A stretch of DNA of 22,283 bases, taken from NCBI GenBank assembly GCA_900543085.1, contig UQQF01000033.1:1-22283 (forward strand). The letters are read 5' to 3'. Under the pieces are notes generated by a model. It was not told where the DNA came from and searched no databases. It saw only the letters and a list, made by a program, of their open reading frames with translations. Below are positions 1 to 7,667 of this stretch, piece after piece. The position numbers and the translations under genes were made by a program. This DNA is from an uncultured Eubacteriales bacterium (GTDB lineage: Bacteria; Bacillota; Clostridia; Oscillospirales; Oscillospiraceae). Position 1 is the first letter of the stretch, and the number at the start of each line of letters is the position of its first letter.

Positions 1-1
1 G

Positions 2-103
2 AACGTCGGCTACATCATCGGCGTCGTCCTCGCGGTTGCCTACGTCGTGGCTATCGTGGTCTACGGTGGCAAGCGTGCCAAGCGCGTCCTGCGCGCTGCC
101 TGA
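2..103 (+). CDS. C-terminal end of an unidentified membrane protein (partial)
   Basis: The open frame enters from the left edge and codes 33 residues before TGA at 101-103. The visible part is one hydrophobic helix (VGYIIGVVLAVAYVVAIVVY) followed by a short basic tail (GGKRAKRVLRAA), so the protein ends in a membrane span with a positively charged, probably cytoplasmic, terminus. The 5' part lies outside the window and the family cannot be named. A hairpin at 139-162 and an intrinsic terminator at 172-201 close the unit. Confidence 0.6.
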   Translation, partial: NVGYIIGVVLAVAYVVAIVVYGGKRAKRVLRAA

Positions 104-138
104 GTGAGCGCGAGCGCGTGACACAAGTTTAATCCGTC

Positions 139-162
139 CCGCCCGGTCCATAGAACGGGCGG
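139..162. other. Inverted repeat in the 3' untranslated region of the first gene
   Basis: CCGCCCG (139-145) pairs with CGGGCGG (156-162) around a 10-nt loop. No T-tract follows, so it is probably a 3' UTR stem just ahead of the true terminator at 172-201. Confidence 0.45.
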
Positions 163-171
163 AATGAATTG

Positions 172-201
172 GGGAAGGCTCTCCGGAGCCTTCCCTTTTT
201 T
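172..201 (+). terminator. Intrinsic terminator
   Basis: The left arm GGGAAGGCTC (172-181) pairs with GAGCCTTCCC (186-195) around a 4-nt loop, and six Ts follow at 196-201. It ends transcription of the first gene and insulates the riboswitch unit that starts about 60 nt downstream. Confidence 0.9.
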
Positions 202-223
202 ATCCGCGCGCGGCAGGATGGTG

Positions 224-252
224 TTGAATTGCGCCGGGCGCGGTGGTATAAT
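224..252 (+). promoter_or_regulatory. SigA-type promoter of the cobalamin-uptake cassette
   Basis: TTGAAT (224-229), a 17-bp spacer and a perfect TATAAT (247-252), preceded by TGG, which makes an extended -10. The predicted start near 259 lies just upstream of the riboswitch stem at 273. Confidence 0.8.
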
Positions 253-270
253 TCCCCCGCACAGACTCAC

Positions 271-398
271 GCCGGACGCGTGTTATCACGTCTGAGCGCC
301 GGGCGAGACCCGGCGGGAGGAGACGGGGGAAGGCGGTGTGAATCCGCCGCAACAGCCATTGCCGTGTGCGAATGCAAGCCGGAATGCCCGTCCGTCCG
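271..398 (+). promoter_or_regulatory. Cobalamin (B12) riboswitch
   Basis: The core resembles cobalamin aptamers: GGCGG (332-336) and CCGCC (344-348) flank TGTGAAT, followed by CAACAGCCATTGCC and then a B12-box-like AAGCCGGAATGCC (376-388). A closing stem forms between CGGACG (273-278) and CGTCCG (389-394). Downstream, GAGCGCGC (401-408) pairs with GCGCGCTC (418-425) without a T-run, so control of translation start is more likely than termination. The aptamer is compact, like the shorter cobalamin variants. It precedes a DUF4430 lipoprotein and an ECF S component, as expected for B12-repressed corrinoid uptake. The ligand subtype (adenosyl or aquo/methyl) is not resolved. Confidence 0.85.
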
Positions 399-461
399 TT
401 GAGCGCGCGAGAGCACCGCGCGCTCCATCGTGCGCTGCGACTACTTAGAAGGAGTGTGTGT

Positions 462-986
462 ATGCACAACAAGATGAAGAAATTTGCCGCGCTGATGCTG
501 GCGCTGGTCATGGTTTTCGCCCTCGCCGCCTGCGGCGGCGGCGCCGGTACCCCGACCGCCCAGCCCACTGAGACCGCCCAGCCCACCGAGTCCGCCCAGC
601 CCGGCGAACAGCCCTCGGAGACGCCCGACGGCGGCGAGGCCGAGACCTCCGTTTGGGACGGCGCGCTGTACGCCGAGGACACCGAGCTCGGCGAGGGAAC
701 GAGCACGATAACCTTTGAGTGCACCGCCGATGACAAGACCGTGACCTTCACCGTCCGCACCGACGCCGAGTTCCTGGGCGACGCGCTGCAGGAAAACGGC
801 CTGCTCGAAGGCGAGGAGAGCGAGTACGGCCTGTTCGTCAAGGCCGTCAACGGCATCGCCGCCGACTACGAGGCCGACGGCTGCTACTGGGCGCTCTACA
901 TAGACGGCAGTTACGCCACCACGGGCGTTGACACCACACCCGTGACCGACGGCGGCAGCTACAGCTTTGTCCGCGAGGCCGCGTAA
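462..986 (+). CDS. DUF4430 domain lipoprotein, probable corrinoid-binding surface protein
   Basis: 174 residues. ATG 462 follows AAGGAG at 449-454 with a 7-nt gap; an open frame continues upstream but into the riboswitch. Residues 1-23 form a lipoprotein signal (KKFAALMLALVMVFALAAC) with lipobox LAAC. A low-complexity linker with repeated AQPTE-type units follows to about residue 60. The C-terminal domain (about 73-174) has DUF4430 hallmarks: LGDALQENGLL, EYGLFVKAVNGIAADYE, YWALYIDG and GVDTTPVTDGGSY. DUF4430 resembles the C-terminal domain of intrinsic factor and transcobalamin, which fits its place under a cobalamin riboswitch. Inferred role: capture of corrinoid outside the membrane for delivery to the S component encoded next. 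The stop overlaps the longest reading of that gene. Confidence 0.85.
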   Translation: MHNKMKKFAALMLALVMVFALAACGGGAGTPTAQPTETAQPTESAQPGEQPSETPDGGEAETSVWDGALYAEDTELGEGTSTITFECTADDKTVTFTVRTDAEFLGDALQENGLLEGEESEYGLFVKAVNGIAADYEADGCYWALYIDGSYATTGVDTTPVTDGGSYSFVREAA

Positions 987-1515
987 GGGAGGTCTCAGCA
1001 TCCGCGAGATGGCGGTATTCGCCATGTTCGGCGTCACGATGTACGCCTCCAAGGTGCTCATGGAGGCGATACCGAACGTGCACCTGCTGGGCATGTTCAC
1101 GATGCTGCTCACGGTGGTATACCGCTCGCGGGCGCTCTACCCCATCTACGCCTATGTGCTGCTAAACGGCCTGATGGCGGGCTTCTCGTTCTGGTGGCTG
1201 CCCTACCTGTACATCTGGACGGTGCTCTGGGGCGTGACCATGCTCCTGCCCCGGCGCATGCCCGACAAGGTCGCCGCCGTGGTCTATCCCCTGGTCTGCG
1301 CCGCGCACGGCCTGGCCTTCGGCACGCTCTACGCCCCGGCTCAGGCGCTGATGTTCGGCCTGGACTTCAACGGCATGGCGGCCTGGATAATCGCCGGCCT
1401 CCCCTGGGACGCCATCCACGCCGCCGGCAACCTCTGCGCCGGCCTGCTGATACTTCCATTGAGCAAGCTTCTGCGAAAGCTGAATCAGAAGATAGGCATA
1501 GAGAACCCTCAATAA
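967..1515 (+). CDS. ECF transporter S component, probable cobalamin/corrinoid
   Basis: Substrate-binding membrane subunit of an energy-coupling-factor importer, about 170-180 residues with five to six hydrophobic spans. The opening SIREMAVFAMFGVTMYASKVLMEAIPNVHLLG is the typical start of one ECF S family. Start choice is open: TTG 967 overlaps the previous gene by 20 nt and lacks a good ribosome site, while ATG 1009 lies 16 nt after GGGAGG (987-992) but would cut off the conserved IRE. No ATPase or T-protein gene is adjacent, so the protein probably shares an ECF module encoded elsewhere (group II arrangement). Substrate is inferred from the riboswitch and the DUF4430 partner. A terminator follows the stop directly. 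Confidence 0.85.
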   Translation: MSARPRKGGLSIREMAVFAMFGVTMYASKVLMEAIPNVHLLGMFTMLLTVVYRSRALYPIYAYVLLNGLMAGFSFWWLPYLYIWTVLWGVTMLLPRRMPDKVAAVVYPLVCAAHGLAFGTLYAPAQALMFGLDFNGMAAWIIAGLPWDAIHAAGNLCAGLLILPLSKLLRKLNQKIGIENPQ

Positions 1516-1517
1516 AG

Positions 1518-1552
1518 AACCGCACCAGCCCGAGGACTGGTGCGGTTTTCTT
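1518..1552 (+). terminator. Intrinsic terminator after the S component gene
   Basis: AACCGCACCAG pairs with CTGGTGCGGTT (1537-1547) around an 8-nt loop, followed by TTTTCTT. It ends three bases before the repeat element at 1555. Confidence 0.85.
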
Positions 1553-1554
1553 GC

Positions 1555-1776
1555 GTCTCAAAAAGGCCTCGCAGAGTTTCGCCGCCTGCGGCGAAAGGGA
1601 CTGAAATCATTTTCGGCGGCGGCGTGTACGTCGCCGAAAATACTTCTCGCGGAGCGAGCGTCGAATTGACCGCCTTTGGCGGTCAACCGAGGCGCAGAGC
1701 GAAGCGCAGGTCTCCATCGGCCGCTCGCGGCCGGGGGACCTTATTGTCTGAAAAGGCCGTCGAGGCCTTTTCAGAC
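1555..1776. repeat. 222-bp MITE-like element with terminal inverted repeats and internal hairpins
   Basis: The left end GTCTCAAAAAGGCCTCG (1555-1571) matches the reverse complement of the right end (1761-1776, GTCTGAAAAGGCCTCG) except for one substitution and one extra A. Inside are perfect or near-perfect hairpins: TTTCGCCGC/GCGGCGAAA (1577-1596), ATTTTCGGCG/CGCCGAAAAT (1609-1641), CTCGC/GCGAG (1646-1658), TTGACCGCC/GGCGGTCAA (1666-1686), CGGCCGC/GCGGCCG (1718-1733) and a 13-bp stem (1746-1776). No convincing protein is encoded. The shape fits a non-autonomous mobile repeat or a REP/BIME-like palindromic unit. It lies between two convergent genes, and its right end provides the last codon and the stop of trxA. 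Confidence 0.65.
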
Positions 1777-2079
1777 ACCCATTGCCGCGTTTATCTGCGG
1801 CAGGGTCTGGAGGCCGACGGTCTTGTTCACGAGCTTGCCGTCCTGGAAGTAGAGCAGGGTCGGGATGCTCATGATGCCGTAGCGGGCGGCCAGCTGCGGC
1901 TCGGCGTCCACGTCCACCTTGCAGACGGAGACCTCGCCGTCGTGAGCCTGGGCGAACTGGTCGAGTATCGGGGACTGCATCTTGCAGGGGCCGCACCAGG
2001 TGGCCCAGAAGTCCACGACCACCTTGCCGCTGGCGATGGCCGCGTCGAAAGTGTCGGCGGTGAGATGAGTGATAGCCAT
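1771..2079 (-). CDS. trxA: Thioredoxin
   Basis: 102 residues, the normal length for thioredoxin, a cytoplasmic dithiol reductant. The active site is WCGPC with redox cysteines C29 and C32, in the standard context VVDFWATWCGPCKM, and the cis-Pro loop is SIPTL. AGGAGG precedes ATG 2079. The gene lies 17 bp downstream of trxB on the same strand, so reductase and substrate are co-transcribed. The last Val codon and the TGA lie inside the terminal repeat of the 222-bp element, so the C-terminal residue and stop were probably set by that element. No ordinary T-tract terminator is seen; the hairpin array is the likely 3' end. Confidence 0.97.
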   Translation of the reverse strand: MAITHLTADTFDAAIASGKVVVDFWATWCGPCKMQSPILDQFAQAHDGEVSVCKVDVDAEPQLAARYGIMSIPTLLYFQDGKLVNKTVGLQTLPQINAAMGV

Positions 2080-2096
2080 AATCTATTTTCCTCCTG

Positions 2097-2921
2097 TTAT
2101 CTATTTGTATTCTCTATATATTTGCAGGCCGAGAGCCCGGCGATGTTGCCTTCTCCGGCCGCCTTTGCCACCTGGTACGGCGCGCCCGTGCAGTCTCCGG
2201 CGGCGAACACGCCGGGGATGTTGGTGGCCATGCCGGCGTCGACCGCGATGTGCCCGCCCTCGAGCGCCAGTCCGGGCAGCAGCGAGTCCGGCGCGAGGCC
2301 GCTGCGCAGGATAAAGACGCAGTCCACGGCGAAGTCCTCGCCGTCCGCCGTGAGCGAAGCAACACGCTCGCCGCCTTTTATCTCGTAGCGCTTAGCGCGC
2401 TTGGCGTCAAAGTACTCCACGTTGCAGCCTATGCCGCGCAGGTACTCGGCCTCCTCCGGAGCGTCGGCGGACAGTCCGATGACGGCGACGTTTTTGCCGC
2501 GGTAGAGCATACCGTCGCAGGTGGCGCAGTAGCTCACGCCCCTGCCGAGGTACTCCGCCTCGCCGGGATAGGGCTTGGCGCGCGTCAGCCCGCAGGCGAG
2601 CACCACCGCCCTGCCCTGCACGAAATCCGACCCCACGCTGACGCCGAAAGTACCGCCCAGGTCGGCCACGGCCAGCGCCCGGCCGCGCATGAGCTTCACG
2701 CCCGACTTCTCCGCGTGCGACAGGAAGGCGTCCACCAGCTCGGCGCCCGTCGCAGCCGGCAGTCCGGGGTAGTTGTCCACGTGCTCCGCCTTATAGAGCG
2801 GCGAGTCCTCCGGCGCGGTGGTTATCAGCAGCGCCGTCTTGCCGCGGTGTCTTGCCGTCAGCGCGGCGGACACTCCGGCCGGGCCGGAGCCTATTACCAG
2901 TATGTCAAAAACTTCGTCCAA
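2097..2921 (-). CDS. trxB: Thioredoxin reductase-like flavoprotein, probably ferredoxin-linked
   Basis: 274 residues from TTG 2921, chosen because AAAGGAGG lies 7 nt upstream; typical NADPH-dependent enzymes have about 310. The FAD-binding GSGPAG is at 11-16, the redox pair CATC at 132-135, and the C-terminal FAD motif is GVFAAGDC. The second nucleotide site is degenerate: VIGLSADAPEEA stands where GxGxxA is expected, and the HRRxxxR NADPH motif is replaced by DAKRAKRYEIK. Loss of both is the mark of clostridial pyridine-nucleotide-independent reductases (ferredoxin-dependent flavin thioredoxin reductase). Inferred role: to reduce the TrxA encoded next, using ferredoxin rather than NADPH. The promoter is at 2955-2983. 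Confidence 0.88.
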   Translation of the reverse strand: MDEVFDILVIGSGPAGVSAALTARHRGKTALLITTAPEDSPLYKAEHVDNYPGLPAATGAELVDAFLSHAEKSGVKLMRGRALAVADLGGTFGVSVGSDFVQGRAVVLACGLTRAKPYPGEAEYLGRGVSYCATCDGMLYRGKNVAVIGLSADAPEEAEYLRGIGCNVEYFDAKRAKRYEIKGGERVASLTADGEDFAVDCVFILRSGLAPDSLLPGLALEGGHIAVDAGMATNIPGVFAAGDCTGAPYQVAKAAGEGNIAGLSACKYIENTNR

Positions 2922-2954
2922 GCTTGCGCCTCCTTTGCCGAAAGGGTATAAAAG

Positions 2955-2983
2955 ATTATACAACGCAAATTTGCCGTTGTAAA
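2955..2983 (-). promoter_or_regulatory. Promoter of trxB-trxA
   Basis: On the minus strand, TTTACA (2978-2983), a 17-bp spacer and perfect TATAAT (2955-2960). The -35 box overlaps the -35 box of glnS on the other strand by five bases. Confidence 0.8.
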
Positions 2984-3005
2984 CCAGAATGTTATGTATT
3001 ATAAT
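2977..3005 (+). promoter_or_regulatory. Promoter of glnS
   Basis: TTGTAA (2977-2982), a 17-bp spacer and perfect TATAAT (3000-3005). The start is predicted near 3012, giving a leader of about 45 nt with no T-box features. Confidence 0.8.
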
Positions 3006-3058
3006 ACTTAGAACGTATTGTTGCCTTTTCAGAGATACTTAAACAAAGGGTGAAGCAC

Positions 3059-4747
<1,689 letters not shown>

Positions 4748-4771
4748 GCCGCAAAACCGCACATTGTGACA

Positions 4772-4801
4772 AAAGGCCGCAGGCATACGCCTGCGGCCTT
4801 T
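4772..4801. terminator. Bidirectional terminator between glnS and the TetR gene
   Basis: AAAGGCCGCAGGC pairs with GCCTGCGGCCTTT around a 4-nt loop, flanked by A-rich and T-rich runs, so it can serve both convergent genes. Confidence 0.8.
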
Positions 4802-4816
4802 AAGCTTATTTTAATA

Positions 4817-5434
4817 TTAGCGCGTTAAAATATTCTCATTGTCGGCGGCGTCATCACAGGGTATGCCCTGCTCCGTCAGCACGCCGACTATCGAAGCCCG
4901 GATTATGGAGCTGACCGGCATCATGTCCTTCGACCTGTCAAAGTGCATGTTGCCCGAAATTATGTTCAAAAGCAAGCCGGCGGACGCCTCGGTCAGGAAT
5001 TCGCAGAGATATTCCCGAGTCCTCTCCGGCAGACGCTTGTGCATTTTCTGCTCTACGGACTCTATCAGGGATTCGTTGAGTCCCACGAAGCTCATGTGGA
5101 AGAACGAGCTGAGCTCCACACTGCCGAATGCGTCATAGGCGTTGCGCAGGAGATCCTTGTTCTCGCTTATGTACTCGTAGATGAACTCCATGGCCTCGTC
5201 ATAGTCGTTAAGCAGGTAGAACTTCCGGATGATATTTACTGCTTCTTCTTCAAATATCCAGCGCAGCAGCGCGTATATATCCTCGAAGTGATAGTAGAAT
5301 GTCTTGCGGTTGACCCCGCAGTCGTTCACTATCTCAGTGACAGTGATTTTTGAAAAAGGTTTGGCGCGCATGAGCTTTTTGAGTGATTCCGCCAGCGCCC
5401 GTTTGGTTTTTAAAGATGCCGCCTGATATTTCAA
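4817..5434 (-). CDS. TetR/AcrR family regulator of the divergent MMPL exporter
   Basis: 205 residues, a usual TetR length. The N-terminal helix-turn-helix (about residues 10-55: KTKRALAESLKKLMRAKPFSKIT, then VTEIVNDCGVNRKTFYYHFEDIYALL) is textbook TetR. The rest is a helical ligand domain with no enzyme motif. TTG 5434 is chosen as start because GAGGAGG precedes it by about 8 nt, and because the upstream ATG 5458 lies inside the gene's own -10 box. It is divergent from an MMPL transporter, with an inverted repeat between them, so it most likely represses the exporter and itself. The gene is visibly less GC-rich than its neighbours, which may indicate separate acquisition. The ligand is unknown. 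Confidence 0.9.
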   Translation of the reverse strand: MKYQAASLKTKRALAESLKKLMRAKPFSKITVTEIVNDCGVNRKTFYYHFEDIYALLRWIFEEEAVNIIRKFYLLNDYDEAMEFIYEYISENKDLLRNAYDAFGSVELSSFFHMSFVGLNESLIESVEQKMHKRLPERTREYLCEFLTEASAGLLLNIISGNMHFDRSKDMMPVSSIIRASIVGVLTEQGIPCDDAADNENILTR

Positions 5435-5456
5435 AGTGTATGCCTCCTCGCTTAAC

Positions 5457-5485
5457 ATTATATACCACGGTCAACCGGCCGTAAA
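5457..5485 (-). promoter_or_regulatory. Promoter of the TetR gene
   Basis: On the minus strand, TTTACG (5480-5485), a 17-bp spacer and TATAAT (5457-5462). The left arm of the operator-like repeat (5466-5474) lies in its spacer. Confidence 0.65.
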
Positions 5486-5522
5486 TGGTCACAAAGCGGA
5501 CAATCGTCCAAATTTGACCGTG
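5466..5522. promoter_or_regulatory. Candidate TetR operator region
   Basis: CACGGTCAA (5466-5474) and TTGACCGTG (5514-5522) are perfect 9-bp inverted repeats 39 bp apart. Between them lie GGTCAC (5487-5492) and an imperfect dyad GGACAATCGTCC (5498-5509). The left arm is in the tetR promoter spacer. The right arm lies about 20 bp upstream of an extended -10 (TGC TATCAT, 5541-5549) that probably drives the exporter. Binding would therefore control both directions. Which dyad is bound is not decided. Confidence 0.55.
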
Positions 5523-5582
5523 TCAGCCGCGCATATACGGTGCTATCATGGATGCGCCATAGTCGTTGAAAGGAGCGTGTGG

Positions 5583-7667
5583 ATGAAAAGCTTTTATCGC
5601 TTTGTGACCGGCAAGCCCCGCCTCGTGATTGCCATTTTCCTGCTGCTGGCGCTTATCTCGGTTTTCTGCTGGACGGGGGTTAGCGTGAACTACAATGTGA
5701 CGGATTACCTCCCGGACGACACTCCGTCCACGGTCGCGCTCGAGGTTCTCGGCGATGAGTTCTCCGGAGGCATACCCAACGCGCGCGTAATGGTCCGCGG
5801 CGTCACGCTCTCCGAGGCGCTGGAGCTGAAAGAGCAGATTGCGGCCATACAGGGCGTGGAGAGCGTCACCTGGCTGGACGATGCGCTCAACGTGCTAGAG
5901 CCGCTGGAGTTCCAGGACAAAGACACGGTGGAGACCTACTACAAGGACGGCGCGGCGCTGTACACCGTCACCATCTCCGACGAGTACCGCCTCACCGCCG
6001 TGGACAAGATACGCGCCCTGGTGGGCGACGGCGGCGCGCTGACGGGCGACGCGGTGTCCACCGCCCTGGCTACCACCGGAACCGTGGCCGAGGTGCGGCT
6101 CATAACGGTCATATCCGTGCTGTTCGTCTTCTTCATACTCACCTTGACGACCACAAGCTGGGCCGAGCCGTGGATCGTGCTCATAGGCATCGGCGCGGCG
6201 ACCGTCATAAACGGCGGCACGAACCTCATCTTCGGCGAGATAAGCTTTGTCACCAACGCCGCGGGCAGCGTGCTGCAGCTGGCGTGCACGCTCGACTACT
6301 CGGTGTTCCTGATACACCGCTTCTCGGAACGGCTGGAGGAGCTGTCCGACCCGCGCGAGGCCATGGTCGACGCGCTGTGCAAGTCCACCATGAGCATCAT
6401 GTCCAGCGGCCTCACGACGGTCATAGGCTTCCTGGCGCTGGTGTTCATGCGCTTCGGGTTAGGTCCCGACCTGGGGCTTGCGCTGGCCAAGGGCATAGCG
6501 ATAAGCATGATAACCGTGTTCATCTTTGAGCCGGCGCTCATACTCGTCACCTACAAGCTGATGCTCAAAACGCGCCACCGGCCTTTCCTGCCCCGCTTTG
6601 ACAAATTCGGGCGCTTTATATACCGCGTGATGATACCTATGCTCTGCGTCTTCGCGCTCATCATGATCCCCTCCTACCTGGCGTCCAACCAGAACAGCTA
6701 TTACTACGGCAGCGCGCACATCTACGGCGCCGAGACCCAGTACGGGCAGGACACGGCCGCCATAGAGGAGGTCTTCGGCGAGAGCGACACCTGGGTCGCA
6801 ATGGTGCCCAACGGCGACCTGGCCAGGCAGAACGAGTTGTCGGCCGCTCTGCACGAGATACCGGCCGTCACAAGCGTGCTGAGCTACGTGGACACGGTAG
6901 GCGCAGAGATACCCATGGAGTACCTGGACGCCGGCACGCTGAGCCTGCTGGTGAGCGACAATTACAGCCGCTTCGTCATCACCGTCGACGCCGCCTCGGA
7001 GAGCCGCCAGACCTTTGACCTGGTCGAGGAGGTGCGCGCGGCGCTCGATGAGCTGTACCCCGGCGAATACTACCTCGCCGGCGACGGCGTCAGCACCTAC
7101 GACCTCATGGACACGATAACCGCCGACACCGTCAAGGTCAACCTGATAGCCATAGGCGCGGTGTTCATCGTGCTGCTGTTCTCCTTCAAGTCGCTGAGCC
7201 TGCCCATAATCCTCGTGCTCAGCATCGAAACGGCCATCTGGATAAACATGGCCATCCCCTATTTCCGGGGCACGCCGGTGTTCTACATATCCTACCTGAT
7301 CGTCAGCTCCATACAGCTCGGCGCGACGGTGGACTACGCGATACTGTTCGCCGACCGGTACCTGGAGTTCCGCGCAAGCATGCCCAAGCGCGAGGCCGTG
7401 GTGAGCACGGTCAGCGCCGTGACGCTCTCGGTGTCCACCTCCGGCAGCGCGATCATAGTCGTGGGACTGCTGCTCGGCTTTGTGTCCAACCACGGCATAA
7501 TCTCGCAGCTGGGCTTCTTCCTCGGCATAGGCAGCCTGCTGAGCCTCACGATAGTGCTCTTTGTCCTGCCGGGGTTCCTCTACCTGTGCGACGGCGTCAT
7601 CCGGCGCACCACACTGCACGCCAAATTCTACTCTGCCAGGGAGGTCAAGGCTCATGAAAACCAGTAA
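5583..7667 (+). CDS. MMPL/RND family transporter
   Basis: 694 residues. Proton-driven inner-membrane exporter of the MMPL branch of the RND superfamily, with two similar halves, each an N-terminal span, an extracytoplasmic domain and a bundle of spans. Half 1 opens with VIAIFLLLALISVFCWTGVSV and the typical NYNVTDYLPDD; its bundle includes LQLACTLDYSVFLIHRFSE. Half 2 restarts near FIYRVMIPMLCVFALIMIPSYL and includes IQLGATVDYAILFADRYLE. The two DYxxxL/F segments hold the usual membrane Asp. ATG 5583 follows AAAGGAG by 7 nt. The next gene overlaps by 14 nt and encodes a secreted partner; TetR is divergent. Substrate unknown: lipid, peptide or toxic amphiphile. Confidence 0.92.
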   Translation: MKSFYRFVTGKPRLVIAIFLLLALISVFCWTGVSVNYNVTDYLPDDTPSTVALEVLGDEFSGGIPNARVMVRGVTLSEALELKEQIAAIQGVESVTWLDDALNVLEPLEFQDKDTVETYYKDGAALYTVTISDEYRLTAVDKIRALVGDGGALTGDAVSTALATTGTVAEVRLITVISVLFVFFILTLTTTSWAEPWIVLIGIGAATVINGGTNLIFGEISFVTNAAGSVLQLACTLDYSVFLIHRFSERLEELSDPREAMVDALCKSTMSIMSSGLTTVIGFLALVFMRFGLGPDLGLALAKGIAISMITVFIFEPALILVTYKLMLKTRHRPFLPRFDKFGRFIYRVMIPMLCVFALIMIPSYLASNQNSYYYGSAHIYGAETQYGQDTAAIEEVFGESDTWVAMVPNGDLARQNELSAALHEIPAVTSVLSYVDTVGAEIPMEYLDAGTLSLLVSDNYSRFVITVDAASESRQTFDLVEEVRAALDELYPGEYYLAGDGVSTYDLMDTITADTVKVNLIAIGAVFIVLLFSFKSLSLPIILVLSIETAIWINMAIPYFRGTPVFYISYLIVSSIQLGATVDYAILFADRYLEFRASMPKREAVVSTVSAVTLSVSTSGSAIIVVGLLLGFVSNHGIISQLGFFLGIGSLLSLTIVLFVLPGFLYLCDGVIRRTTLHAKFYSAREVKAHENQ

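Noticed and set aside
441..1112. Minus-strand open frame across the lipoprotein and S component genes
   Set aside because: Gly/Ala/Leu-rich shadow of two supported genes.
3006..3058. T-box leader for glnS
   Set aside because: The leader is only about 45 nt and has no specifier loop, T-box motif or terminator.
5435..5458. ATG at 5458 as start of the TetR gene
   Set aside because: It lies within the gene's own TATAAT box and lacks a ribosome site; TTG 5434 has GAGGAGG at the right distance.
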